A DNA stretch of 64,000 bases from Solibacillus sp. FSL H8-0523 (GTDB lineage Bacteria > Bacillota > Bacilli > Bacillales_A > Planococcaceae), in contig NZ_CP150291.1 in NCBI RefSeq assembly GCF_038051985.1, positions 1,860,001-1,924,000 of the forward strand. Direction: 5' to 3'. Both the position numbers and the translations under genes were made by a program. Below, piece by piece: positions 44,161 through 52,691 of this stretch. The first letter of the stretch is position 1; each line of letters opens with the position of its first letter. The notes beneath the pieces were generated by a model. The model saw only the letters and a program-made list of their open reading frames with translations, ran no database searches and was not told the DNA's origin.

Positions 44161-45223
44161 AGCGGAATTGTTGGCCAAAGCGGTTCATTTGATCAATATC
44201 CCCGCATTTATTGCAGGTTTGGCTTGTGTAGGCAGGGTTGACCCATTTCACCGTTTTCCCATACCAAAGCGCTTTATAGTGAAGCATGGTTTTAAATTGC
44301 GCCCAGCTCGCATCCGAAATCCCTTTCGCATAAGTCGATTGCAACATGTCACGCACGTTCAATGCTTCTAAAGCGAGTACATCATACGCACGAACGAGTG
44401 CTGTAGAGGCTTTTTGTAAAAAGTCTTGGCGCACATGCTTTATTTTGGCATGAAGACGCGCCACTTGTTGGCGTGCCTTTTGCACATTTTTGCTGTCGTG
44501 TAAGGCGCGTTTTTCTTTTTTAGCACGTGCTATACGGCGTGACAAGGTGCGCTGGGCTTGTTTTAGCTGATGTTCATAGTGAAATAATGCGCGTGGGGCC
44601 TCAAGAAAGACTCCATCTGACAAAGCGGCAAAATGGGCAAGCCCCAAATCAATCCCTTGATTGACGTTGGTTTTCGGTAAATCATGGACTGGCACATTTT
44701 TCACTAAAATAGAAAGGTAATACGCACCATCCGCTTCTTGGCTAATTGTGGCACGTTGAATTTGACCCGTTGTGAGCGCATCACCAAACGAATTTTTTAA
44801 GCGAACTGAACCTAGCTTTGGTAACGTGATCCGATGCTTTGTGACAAAACGAATGTTGTGATTCACGGTTTTTGTTGTGTAGCTTTTAAATGACGAATGC
44901 TTTTTAAAGTTGGGGAAGCGGTTTTGCTTATTAAAGTAGCGCGAAAACGCCTCATGTAAAGCTTCTGCACTTGCTTGTAAGGCAATGCTATCGACTTCTT
45001 TTAAAAAGGCAAAAACCTCTTTTAAAAGGGCAACGCTGTTCACAAAGTCTGCTTTAGAAGGAAAATAGTGCTTTGCTACTTTTGACAGCTTTTTGCGTTC
45101 GAGTGCTAAATGGAGTAGGTGGTTATAGACAAAACGCGTACAGCCAAATGTTTTTTGTAATCGTTGTTCTTGTTGTTTGGTCGGATACAGCCGACATTTA
45201 AACGCTTTCACAATCTGCTTCAC
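44090..45223 (-). CDS. tnpB: TnpB RNA-guided nuclease (IS605/IS1341-type OrfB)
   Basis: This protein of about 377 residues is a TnpB, the compact RNA-guided DNA nuclease carried by IS200/IS605-group elements and the ancestor of Cas12. The RuvC acidic residues look intact: Asp in GIDLGLAHFAALSDG, Glu in VLALEALNV and Asp in DHADTNAAKN. The zinc ribbon has two CxxC pairs (CNKCGDID and CTKCHHED). The N-terminus (KAFKCRLYPTKQQ, FGCTRFVYNH) is typical. No tnpA transposase is nearby, so the element cannot move alone. The start is set at GTG 45223 behind AAAGGGGTG; longer in-frame starts reach 45268. Confidence 0.92.
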   Translation of the reverse strand: MKQIVKAFKCRLYPTKQQEQRLQKTFGCTRFVYNHLLHLALERKKLSKVAKHYFPSKADFVNSVALLKEVFAFLKEVDSIALQASAEALHEAFSRYFNKQNRFPNFKKHSSFKSYTTKTVNHNIRFVTKHRITLPKLGSVRLKNSFGDALTTGQIQRATISQEADGAYYLSILVKNVPVHDLPKTNVNQGIDLGLAHFAALSDGVFLEAPRALFHYEHQLKQAQRTLSRRIARAKKEKRALHDSKNVQKARQQVARLHAKIKHVRQDFLQKASTALVRAYDVLALEALNVRDMLQSTYAKGISDASWAQFKTMLHYKALWYGKTVKWVNPAYTSQTCNKCGDIDQMNRFGQQFRCTKCHHEDHADTNAAKNILKAAR

Positions 45224-45267
45224 AACAAAACACCCCTTTCTATTAGAAGCGATCATACTTACCACCA

Positions 45268-45297
45268 ATTATGGAACGTACGTTTGTTTTTTGTCAC
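45268..45297 (-). promoter_or_regulatory. LexA/DinR-like box inside the tnpB promoter
   Basis: On the minus strand, GTGACA (-35, 45297-45292) and CATAAT (-10, 45273-45268) are 18 bp apart, about 45 bases before tnpB. The segment 45286-45273 reads CAAACGTACGTTCC, which fits 13 of 14 positions of the Bacillus SOS box CGAACRNRYGTTYC. It overlaps the spacer and the -10, a typical repressor position. Confidence 0.5.
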
Positions 45298-45482
45298 TAA
45301 AAAAGCTTGCATTCATCTCATGAATTAAGCCACGAGTGTTCTGGAAGTTTGCATAAAACAAACCGGTGTGGGGTAAATTATCATCGAAATATAAATTTAC
45401 TACTTTCGCAAAATATCATATCAAACAAATTGAACAACCAATCATGCCCACGGAAATAAACATTTAAGTTCGTAGTAGAGCG

Positions 45483-45521
45483 AGGTGAAGGCTAATTATT
45501 TTGATTAGCTAATAATAGATG
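45483..45521 (+). promoter_or_regulatory. Structured ribosome binding site of glsA
   Basis: The best Shine-Dalgarno match, AGGTGAAG (45483-45490), is 28 bases from the ATG, which is too far. GCTAAT (45491-45496) and ATTAGC (45504-45509) between them can fold into a hairpin that would leave nine bases between the motif and the start codon. Confidence 0.4.
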
Positions 45522-46439
45522 GAAAACTTACAAACAATTTTTGAGCAGGCAAAAGAACTGACAGCTAAAGGGAAAGCTGCGTCCTATATTCCTGCACTTG
45601 CACAAGCAGATCCGGCAGCGTTTGCGGTCAGCCTCATGTCGATGGATTATCAAATCGAGCTAGGGGACTGCAGTAAAACGTTTACGCTTCAAAGTGTTGT
45701 TAAGGTGCTGAGCTTTATGGTAGCAGCGAATCATCATGGCATTGAAGAAATTCTAAAATATGTAGATGTCGAGCCAACAGGGGATTCATTTAATTCAATT
45801 GTGCGTCTAGAAAGTAAGAACAATAAGCCGTTCAATCCGATGATTAACGCAGGTGCGATTACCATTGCATCGCTATTGCCTGGGAAATCAATGTTCGAAA
45901 AAGTCAAGTCCGTAACGCAATTTATTGAAAAAATTTTAGGCAAACAAGTATATATCAATAATGAAGTTTATTTATCAGAATATCATTCGGCCGATTACAA
46001 CCGTGCAATCACTTATATTTTACAAGCGAACGGCTTCTTAAAGTCAGACGTTGAGCAATCGTTGCAAGTGTATTTACAGCTTTGTGCAATCTCTGTGAAC
46101 ACATCAGACTTAGCGAAAATCGCCTTGTATTTTGCGACAAATGGCAAAAATAGTGATGCTGTATGTAGCAAAGAAGTGATTAACATTTCAAAAGCGTTAA
46201 TGCTTACATGTGGGATGTACAATTTCTCAGGGAAATTTGCTGCGTTTGTTGGATTACCCGCGAAAAGTGGGGTATCCGGTGCAATTATTGCCATTGTAAA
46301 AGACGGAGAAATGGAGCATTTAAAAGGGCCAATCGGAATTGGAGTTTACGGACCAGCAATTGATGAGGTTGGCAACAGTGTTGCCGGGATTGAGTTTTTA
46401 GCAAAATGCTCGAAACACTATGATTTGTTTTGTTTATAG
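45519..46439 (+). CDS. glsA: Glutaminase A
   Basis: The 306-residue enzyme hydrolyses glutamine to glutamate and ammonia. It has the serine-dependent beta-lactamase-like fold of bacterial glutaminases. The catalytic SVVK is near residue 62, followed by PTGDSFNS, NPMINAGAI and a later SGVSGAI loop. Length is full for the family. An in-frame stop directly before the ATG fixes the start at 45519, although the nearby ribosome binding site is poor. A terminator follows. Confidence 0.93.
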   Translation: MENLQTIFEQAKELTAKGKAASYIPALAQADPAAFAVSLMSMDYQIELGDCSKTFTLQSVVKVLSFMVAANHHGIEEILKYVDVEPTGDSFNSIVRLESKNNKPFNPMINAGAITIASLLPGKSMFEKVKSVTQFIEKILGKQVYINNEVYLSEYHSADYNRAITYILQANGFLKSDVEQSLQVYLQLCAISVNTSDLAKIALYFATNGKNSDAVCSKEVINISKALMLTCGMYNFSGKFAAFVGLPAKSGVSGAIIAIVKDGEMEHLKGPIGIGVYGPAIDEVGNSVAGIEFLAKCSKHYDLFCL

Positions 46440-46448
46440 GCATTAAGG

Positions 46449-46480
46449 CATCTGTAATGCGCGGCTACAGGTGTTTTTTT
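46449..46480 (+). terminator. Terminator of glsA
   Basis: CATCTGTA (46449-46456) pairs with TACAGGTG (46466-46473) with one wobble pair, followed by T7. Confidence 0.75.
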
Positions 46481-46609
46481 ATGCATTTTTTGTAAAGCAG
46501 TGCATAAATTAAATTAAAGAAAAATTTTTTGAAATAGTAATCGCTTACATATTTGACATGTTTCAAATGATGGAATAATCTGAAAATATAACGTTTGGAG
46601 GTGCGTACA

Positions 46610-47038
46610 TTGAATCGTTTAACCAACCCTAAGCCGTTCAGGGAATTTATCCCGAAAGTATTGCAAGTAATTTTAAACATTGGTTTAACGGTACTTGCGG
46701 TAGCACTATGCGTTATGCTAATCATCGAAATGGTCGAGTTTTTGAAGTTCATCGTGAGTGGTGAAAAGCAAGAATACAAATACTTTTTAGCAAAAATCTT
46801 AGTGTTCTTCCTGTATTTTGAGTTCATTACCATGATTGTGAAATACTTTAAAGAGGATTATCATTTCCCGCTCCGCTATTTCATGTACATTGGGATTACG
46901 GCGATGCTTAGACTGATCATTGTGGAGCATGAGTCCGCAATGGACACACTCCTGTTCGCACTTGTCATCTTAATTTTGATTATTGGTTACTATATTATAA
47001 ACATTACGCCGAGAGAACGACCGATGAAAAAATCTTAA
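46610..47038 (+). CDS. psiE: PsiE-family phosphate-starvation membrane protein
   Basis: The 142-residue protein has four membrane segments and matches PsiE in length and in the blocks ILVFFLYFEFITMIVKYF and HFPLRYFMYIGITAMLRLI. PsiE is induced by phosphate starvation in enteric bacteria; its function is unknown. The start is set at TTG 46610, seven bases after GGAGGT. No Pho box was identified. A strong terminator follows. Confidence 0.88.
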   Translation: MNRLTNPKPFREFIPKVLQVILNIGLTVLAVALCVMLIIEMVEFLKFIVSGEKQEYKYFLAKILVFFLYFEFITMIVKYFKEDYHFPLRYFMYIGITAMLRLIIVEHESAMDTLLFALVILILIIGYYIINITPRERPMKKS

Positions 47039-47082
47039 ATAGAGCTTGCTTGCATGGTGCGAGCAAGCTCTATTTATGTTTT
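47037..47082 (+). terminator. Terminator of psiE
   Basis: AAATAGAGCTTGCT (about 47037-47050) pairs with AGCAAGCTCTATTT (47062-47075), followed by a T-rich stretch. Confidence 0.8.
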
Positions 47083-47155
47083 CATTTAAAAACTAAGGAA
47101 CATTTAGGTAATCTTAACGTTTGTTTAATAAATATGCTAAATAAAAGGAGCAACT

Positions 47156-47566
47156 ATGAAAAGTAAGTACTTAGTTAAAATATGTATTTCACTAGGATTT
47201 TTCCTGTATTTCATATCATGGATTCTAAAGTTCTTTATGACAATGGATATTCCGATAAGCTTTTCAACAGGAGAAGCGTTTGCGGTATATATATTGTTAA
47301 TGATTTCTGTGTTCATGATAGTAATCGGTTCATTTAATATACGAAGTAAACAAAATCGTTATCGCCTAATAGCGATTGTCGGGGTAATACTCGTTTTAAA
47401 CTGCTCGACTTTTAAAATTGGATGGGACTCGGAATACTTCACACCAGCCTATGCACAGCTTATCTTGTCGTTTATTTTGCATAATGTACTTGTAATTGCT
47501 GGTACGATTGCTTTCTTAATCCAAAGAAGAAGATCCCTGAAATCTGATGGATTCGATCACGCATAA
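47156..47566 (+). CDS. Four-segment membrane protein, unknown function
   Basis: The 136-residue product has hydrophobic segments at about 8-28, 43-60, 72-90 and 102-122, with short charged loops and a basic C-terminus (QRRRSLK). I do not recognise a family. AAAAGGAG lies six bases before the ATG. It stands between psiE and a GNAT gene and seems to be an independent small gene. Confidence 0.65.
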   Translation: MKSKYLVKICISLGFFLYFISWILKFFMTMDIPISFSTGEAFAVYILLMISVFMIVIGSFNIRSKQNRYRLIAIVGVILVLNCSTFKIGWDSEYFTPAYAQLILSFILHNVLVIAGTIAFLIQRRRSLKSDGFDHA

Positions 47567-47630
47567 GCGTAAAAAAATCTATGCAGTAATTTCAGAATAA
47601 TGCAATAATATGATAAAGGGAGGGCTGACC

Positions 47631-48152
47631 ATGATCATTCGAACAGCAACACTAGAAGATGCAGCAAATATCGCCAAAGTCCATGTGGATAGCTGGCGCA
47701 CGACGTATAAAGGAATTATTCAACAAAGCTTTTTAGATAAATTAAGTTACGAGAAGCGTACAACACTTTGGGAGAATAACCTTACCAATCCAGCTAGAAA
47801 CGTTTATGTGGCACAAACAGGTGACAATGAAATCATCGGGTTTGTCGTAGGGGAAAAGCGTGACACGAATACAGAACAAGGCGCAACAGATTTATCAGCC
47901 ATTTACTTATTTGAAGAGTGGCAAGGCAAGGGCGTTGGAAAGCTTTTGTTAAAACAAGTCATGCAGAGTTTCAAAGAGCAGGGCTATTACAAGGTGTATG
48001 TGGACGTATTGGCAGACAACAAATCACGTGAGTTTTATAAGTATTACGGCGCACAATATGTGGAAACGTTTACCATTAAGTTTGATGGCGTACCAATCGA
48101 TGAAGAAGTCTATGTTTGGAATAATATTGATGCTGTATTAGAAAAGCTCTAG
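47631..48152 (+). CDS. GNAT-family N-acetyltransferase
   Basis: The 173-residue protein has a clear GNAT fold. The N-terminal block IRTATLEDAANIAKVHVDSW and the acetyl-CoA loop EEWQGKGVGKLLL are typical, and a late ADNKSREFYKYYGAQYVE closes the domain. The likeness is to PhnO/RimI-like broad families with unknown substrate. AAGGGAGGG precedes ATG 47631. Confidence 0.88.
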   Translation: MIIRTATLEDAANIAKVHVDSWRTTYKGIIQQSFLDKLSYEKRTTLWENNLTNPARNVYVAQTGDNEIIGFVVGEKRDTNTEQGATDLSAIYLFEEWQGKGVGKLLLKQVMQSFKEQGYYKVYVDVLADNKSREFYKYYGAQYVETFTIKFDGVPIDEEVYVWNNIDAVLEKL

Positions 48153-48190
48153 TGCTATAGGATACTATTTTACGAAAAGAAGGCGACACT

Positions 48191-49033
48191 ATGTGGACAC
48201 AACATACAATTGAAACAACACGTGGAATGTTTGAATATTTTACAAAAGGCGAAGGAGAGCCACTCGCGATTACGCATTTTTTCTCCCAATTTAATGAGAG
48301 GGGTAATTTGTTTGCAAATCCGTTTACAGCGCATTATGAGGTGTTTTTGATTAATGTACGCGGTGCAGGGAATTCATGTGCGGTCACAGAGGATGCCCAA
48401 ATGAATTTTCCAGAAATTATTAAGGATTTAGAGGCGATTCGCGTAGCACTTGGCTTTGAGAAGTGGGCATTTGCCGGGCATTCTACAGGAGGGATGCTGG
48501 CATTACAATATGCAATCCTAGCTCCACAGTCATTAACGAAAATCATTGCGGGGTCAACTGCAGCAAGTAAAGAATACGCGAGCCATCCTGACAGCATGTA
48601 CTGCGCAGACAATGCAAATTTCCCACGCATTATTGAGATTATGGAGCTATTAAACAATACAGCTACAACCGTAGAAGAGCGCCAAAAGCTGGGATTAGAG
48701 TGGTCACTCATGTCGTATTACGATGAGGAAAAATTACAGCTTGCTTTGTCTTTACCGAACAGTGGTAAAACGGTTGGCAGAGCGCTTGATTATTTTAGAA
48801 AAATCGAAGTGAAAAATTATGATGTGCGTAATGAGCTAAAGAACGTTACAATACCAAGCTATATTTTTGGTGGACGCTATGACGCGCAATGTCCAATTGA
48901 ATTTACATATGAAATCGCGCAACTGATGCCACATGCACATGTCACGGTGTTTGAAAAGTCCAATCACCACCCGTATATTGAAGAGCTTGAAAACTATGAG
49001 GTGTTAGTGAAGGAGACACTGGATGATGTTTGA
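48191..49033 (+). CDS. Alpha/beta-fold hydrolase
   Basis: The 280-residue protein has the serine hydrolase fold. The nucleophile Ser sits in FAGHSTGGMLALQY near residue 98, the acidic residue is likely in GGRYDAQCP, and the His is in SNHHPYIEE. Substrates in this family range from esters to epoxides and peptides. AGAAGG precedes the ATG. The lipoprotein gene follows 19 bases after its stop codon. Confidence 0.85.
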   Translation: MWTQHTIETTRGMFEYFTKGEGEPLAITHFFSQFNERGNLFANPFTAHYEVFLINVRGAGNSCAVTEDAQMNFPEIIKDLEAIRVALGFEKWAFAGHSTGGMLALQYAILAPQSLTKIIAGSTAASKEYASHPDSMYCADNANFPRIIEIMELLNNTATTVEERQKLGLEWSLMSYYDEEKLQLALSLPNSGKTVGRALDYFRKIEVKNYDVRNELKNVTIPSYIFGGRYDAQCPIEFTYEIAQLMPHAHVTVFEKSNHHPYIEELENYEVLVKETLDDV

Positions 49034-49052
49034 ATCCTAGGAGGCAAAATTG

Positions 49053-49487
49053 ATGCGATTTCTGAAATGTTTAATGGGATTATGCAGTGTAATTATATTA
49101 TCAGGTTGCATAGCTGAAGAATATGATTATAGTCCACCGAGTATTATTCTTGGGTCTACCGGTATTCAAATGGTGGAGTCAAATATCGATTGGACAAGGG
49201 TAGATGAATATTTAAAACAAACAGAAGACATTTTGACATTAGCAAAACAACAGCCACAATTTCGTGTCCAAGCTAGTAAAGAAGATTATATCCAATTTGA
49301 TAGTCAAGATTTTGCTATTAAAGAATTAACAGTATCCGTTTGGCAAGGAGAAAATCAACTCCCCTTAGAAATGAAAAATGAAAGAACGTTTAACTTTCCA
49401 AGTCAAGTAGGAGAATATGTAGTAGAGGTAAATCTTGTATCTGACAATGGATCGGCTCAATATGTTGCGAACATTTTAATCGAGTAA
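49053..49487 (+). CDS. Small lipoprotein, unknown function
   Basis: The 144-residue product has a lipoprotein signal ending in LSGC. The remainder looks like a mostly beta extracytoplasmic domain, with the strand-rich tail VGEYVVEVNLVSDNGSAQYV. I do not recognise a family. AGGAGG lies eight bases before ATG 49053; a TTG one codon earlier is also possible. It may be co-transcribed with the hydrolase gene upstream. Confidence 0.75.
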   Translation: MRFLKCLMGLCSVIILSGCIAEEYDYSPPSIILGSTGIQMVESNIDWTRVDEYLKQTEDILTLAKQQPQFRVQASKEDYIQFDSQDFAIKELTVSVWQGENQLPLEMKNERTFNFPSQVGEYVVEVNLVSDNGSAQYVANILIE

Positions 49488-49539
49488 TAATAACAATTAA
49501 AAGGAAATGTCAAAATCAATTGAGTAAATTATACAACCT

Positions 49540-49576
49540 AAAAATCCGTTCCCTGAAAAAGGAACGGATTTTTAAA
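49540..49576. terminator. Bidirectional terminator
   Basis: AAAAATCCGTTCC (49540-49552) pairs perfectly with GGAACGGATTTTT (49561-49573). It separates the plus-strand lipoprotein gene from the minus-strand ABC-F gene, and T-runs occur on both strands. Confidence 0.88.
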
Positions 49577-49588
49577 TCTATAAAAAGC

Positions 49589-51049
49589 TTAATTATATTG
49601 CTCGAGCTTTATGACCCTCGTTGCCACGCGCTCTACAAATACAGCATCATGCTCAACAAACAGCAGCGTCGGCTTATAGCCCGTAATCATGACCTCGATT
49701 TGCTGCTGGTTAAACACGTCTAAATAATTGAGCGGTTCATCCCAGACAAACAGCTCAGCGGGTTGTCCTAGTGATTTCGCAAATTCCACTTTTTTCTGTT
49801 GCCCATTACTCATGTTTTCAATGGCAACTTGAAAGACATCGCGCCCAAAACCTAATATACGTAAGTTATTTAAAAATAATGTGTAGTCAATGCCTTCTGT
49901 ATGCGCAAAATCCTTGAGCATCCCGTTATTGTCATCGTGGTGTTGGCGAATCGCACTTTGTGTTAACCCATGAGATAGTTGGATTTCACCAGTTACCTCA
50001 CCGGTAAATGTACCTTGTAAATACTTTAATATCGACGTTTTTCCGCTTCCATTTGGACCGACAATCGCCACTTGCTCGCCGTGTCGTACTTCAAATGTTA
50101 GTGGTTTAAATAGGGTTATACCATCATAACTTAGCGTAAAATCCTTTACCCGTAGCACAGGATTGCGGTGGCTAAACCTGCAATTAATCGTTAAATCACT
50201 CACCGTTTCAATATTCTTCAATAACTTTGTTTTTTCTTCTATTTTTTCCGTTGTTCGTTTTTCAATGGCTTTGGCACGTTTATTCATGCGCTTTGCTATG
50301 GCATTGCCGAACGGATCGTTGCCAGACGGTTTCTCACGCTCTTTTGCCCAATCTGATTTTTCACGTGCAGTTTTTTGGAGACGATCGATTTCTGATTTTA
50401 ATGAGCGATTTTGTTCGAGCTCGAATCCATCCTGTAATTTCTTTTGCTGCTCGTATGTGGTGAAGTCACCTTTATATAGCTTCAAATCACTTTTTTCAAT
50501 GACTAAAATATGGTCAACTACTTCATCTACAAATGCACGGTCATGGCTGACAACGATAAAGCCCTTTTTCTTTTTTAAATAATTGGCAACAACAGCTCGT
50601 GCTTTAATGTCTAAGTGATTGGTCGGTTCATCGAGAAGGGGGAAGTGGCTGTCATCACAAAATAGCGCGGCCAGTAACACCTTCGTTTGCTCTCCACCAG
50701 ACAATTGCTCAAACGGCTGCCATAACAGCTCCTTACTTAGACCAAGCAGCTGGCATTCGCGTTCTAACTGCCACAACTCTACTGGCGTCACTTCATCAAT
50801 CGCATTATACGTAAGCATCGTTGGGTCATGAATGATTTGCGGGAAATAAACAAATTCCTCATCACTAAGAATCTCGCCGCTAAATGGCAGCTTGTTCATC
50901 AGTAGTTGCAGGAACGTCGTTTTTCCGCGCCCATTACGACCAATCAGACCCAGCTTCCATTTTGTATCAAGTGTTAAATTCACATTATCAAACAGCGGCG
51001 TGTCTAAGGTATCATAACTAAAGTGTACATGTTTCATTTCTATTGGCAT
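49589..51049 (-). CDS. Lsa-like ABC-F ribosomal protection protein
   Basis: The 486-residue protein has two ABC ATPase domains without membrane segments, separated by a charged linker (about 190-290) that would reach into the ribosome exit site. Walker A motifs are GRNGRGKT (about 37-44) and GPNGSGKT; signatures are LSGGEQTKVLL and MSNGQQKKVEFAKSL; Walker B regions are PLLDEPTNHLD and VWDEPLNYLDVFN. The strings DTKWKLGLIGRNGRGKTT and VVSHDRAFVDEVVDHIL are very like Lsa(A) of Enterococcus, whose family protects against lincosamides, streptogramin A and pleuromutilins. The resistance spectrum is inferred. GGAGG lies eight bases before ATG 51049. A structured leader precedes it. Confidence 0.88.
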   Translation of the reverse strand: MPIEMKHVHFSYDTLDTPLFDNVNLTLDTKWKLGLIGRNGRGKTTFLQLLMNKLPFSGEILSDEEFVYFPQIIHDPTMLTYNAIDEVTPVELWQLERECQLLGLSKELLWQPFEQLSGGEQTKVLLAALFCDDSHFPLLDEPTNHLDIKARAVVANYLKKKKGFIVVSHDRAFVDEVVDHILVIEKSDLKLYKGDFTTYEQQKKLQDGFELEQNRSLKSEIDRLQKTAREKSDWAKEREKPSGNDPFGNAIAKRMNKRAKAIEKRTTEKIEEKTKLLKNIETVSDLTINCRFSHRNPVLRVKDFTLSYDGITLFKPLTFEVRHGEQVAIVGPNGSGKTSILKYLQGTFTGEVTGEIQLSHGLTQSAIRQHHDDNNGMLKDFAHTEGIDYTLFLNNLRILGFGRDVFQVAIENMSNGQQKKVEFAKSLGQPAELFVWDEPLNYLDVFNQQQIEVMITGYKPTLLFVEHDAVFVERVATRVIKLEQYN

Positions 51050-51276
51050 AAAGTATACCTCCAAATGTAGTATTTGAACGTATACGCATTAAACAAAAAA
51101 ATCCTCCTGAAAGTTCAGAAGGATTAGCATTCATACGTAAATAAGCCCTTAGGCGATTATTATGGAATGATAAATGGACAGACTAATCCTATTTTATGTG
51201 AAAATGCGTATACATTTTTACGTGTAAAATAGAATTAAAATTTCATCGGCCAGTCATCTTCCTTTCGAGTTGAGTT
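51050..51276 (-). promoter_or_regulatory. Attenuator leader of the ABC-F gene
   Basis: The minus-strand leader is about 227 nt. It contains a tiny upstream ORF, ATG ACT GGC CGA then TGA (51257-51243), with AAAGGAAG ahead of it. A terminator stem (51125-51100) is followed by T7, about 45 nt before the gene. AGGATTAG (51190-51183) is perfectly complementary to the first arm of the terminator, CTAATCCT (51127-51120), and would act as anti-terminator. An 11-nt pair (51213-51203 with 51090-51080) encloses the whole. This matches the layout of drug-induced transcription attenuation. Confidence 0.65.
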
Positions 51277-51282
51277 AATGCT

Positions 51283-51311
51283 AGTATCGCATGAATGTTT
51301 TGATTTTTCAA
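51283..51311 (-). promoter_or_regulatory. Promoter of the ABC-F leader
   Basis: On the minus strand TTGAAA (51311-51306) and GATACT (51288-51283) are 17 bp apart. Transcription would start near 51276, just upstream of the tiny leader ORF. Confidence 0.55.
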
Positions 51312-51381
51312 TTAATATTTTGTTGAATTTAATATGCATAACCTATTACGCTAATTGCCCTCCAGTAGCTACAGGCTTTAA

Positions 51382-51858
51382 TTAAAGTTGTAATACGGTT
51401 ATTGGCTCGTTGTCGCAAATTTCACCGTTGTCACGGAAACCAAAGCTTTCATAAAGCTTTTTGGCGGCAATGTTATCTTTCCCATATGGAATCCAACAGT
51501 AACGTGCAGGACCAGCTGGAAACGTGCGTATAAATTTTAATATCTCTTTCATAGCTTCTCGGCCGTAGCCCTTATTCTGGTATTGCTTGTCAATCATCAG
51601 TCGCAAAATACAATAGCTGTCATCTGCAATTGATGGTAGTTCGTAGCCGGTAATTCCATAAGTTAGCATAACAAAACCGACTGGCTGCTCATCTACATAT
51701 ATAGCAAAGGGGAGTGGATGTCCTCCATTGGTTGCAAGAACATAACACGATGCCATGCTTGACAGATTAGACGCAACGTAACGGCGTTGTTCTTCTGAAA
51801 CTTCCAAGTTAAATATAGCACGACGGTTTTCTAATGTGATCTTTCTGAGCTCAATCAT
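51382..51858 (-). CDS. GNAT-family acetyltransferase (BltD/PaiA-like)
   Basis: The 158-residue protein has the full GNAT pattern: LRKITLENRRAIFNLEV, the acetyl-CoA loop DKQYQNKGYGREAMKEIL, and the closing NIAAKKLYESFGF. The start and the sequence spacing are like Bacillus spermidine/spermine acetyltransferase BltD, so a polyamine substrate is plausible but not shown. GAAGGGAG precedes the ATG. It lies behind the ABC-F leader promoter on the same strand but has separate signals. Confidence 0.82.
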   Translation of the reverse strand: MIELRKITLENRRAIFNLEVSEEQRRYVASNLSSMASCYVLATNGGHPLPFAIYVDEQPVGFVMLTYGITGYELPSIADDSYCILRLMIDKQYQNKGYGREAMKEILKFIRTFPAGPARYCWIPYGKDNIAAKKLYESFGFRDNGEICDNEPITVLQL

Positions 51859-51891
51859 ATTGCTTTACTCCCTTCATGTCTAAATTACTGT

Positions 51892-52614
51892 TTACACTAA
51901 TGTATCGTTATTATCCTCTGATTTTTTGATTTCGTTTTCACGAATTTGTTCTTGAATCGATAACTCGTCTGCTGTTAAAGCTTCAGATAAGTTGCTGTTT
52001 TGAATAGTAGTTGGCGATTCTTTAATGCGCTCTGAAAGTTCTTCCTGAACAAGTGTCATTTGTTCTTCCACTTTTATTAATCGATTCGCTTTATACTCAC
52101 TATGCACACCCCGACTGGCATCCAGCTTCATTTCACTTTCTATTGCGGCTTTTTCACGGGTAAGTGAACGATCTATTCGATGTAATGTTTTGGTTTGCTC
52201 CAAAGATCCAGCTTGAGAAAAAATAGCTTCTTCAGGTGTTTGGTTCATTTCTTTTTTTGTAGTAGGTGCATCTTGTTCTTGCTTTTGTTTTTGCGTTTGA
52301 GCGATTTGTGCATCAATATCAGCAAGTTGCGTTTCTAATGCCTTCATTTGTTCTTTTATACTCGATGGATCAGTGCCTTTTTCAAGCGCACGTTCTGTTA
52401 AACTACTTTTCATTTCTTGAATGGATTCACGCTGTTTCATCAAGCTATCCATCAAGGCATTTTTTTGCTGTTGCCCATTAAATAAATGACGCGCCTGCAA
52501 CCCGATTGAAAGGGTATCTTTTTGTTGATTTTTTCTCGTAAAGCTTGATTCCTGCGCATGTTTTATTGCTACTTGTGTGATAAAACGCGTTTTTGGTTGA
52601 GTTGATATTTTCAT
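51892..52614 (-). CDS. Coiled-coil hydrophilic protein, unknown function
   Basis: The 240-residue protein is rich in Gln, Glu, Lys and Ser, with long predicted helices and coiled coil (about 50-120 and 150-230). It has no signal peptide or membrane segment. I do not recognise a family; similar hydrophilic helical proteins in Bacillales serve as spore, flagellar or scaffold proteins. TTGGAGG lies eight bases before the ATG. It is 33 bases upstream of the GNAT gene on the same strand. Confidence 0.65.
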   Translation of the reverse strand: MKISTQPKTRFITQVAIKHAQESSFTRKNQQKDTLSIGLQARHLFNGQQQKNALMDSLMKQRESIQEMKSSLTERALEKGTDPSSIKEQMKALETQLADIDAQIAQTQKQKQEQDAPTTKKEMNQTPEEAIFSQAGSLEQTKTLHRIDRSLTREKAAIESEMKLDASRGVHSEYKANRLIKVEEQMTLVQEELSERIKESPTTIQNSNLSEALTADELSIQEQIRENEIKKSEDNNDTLV

Positions 52615-52691
52615 GTGAAAGCCTCCAAGATTTTATACCCCAAACTTTCATTTAGGAAGATTGTTTTGTATGAAATTGACTACTAAAAACG

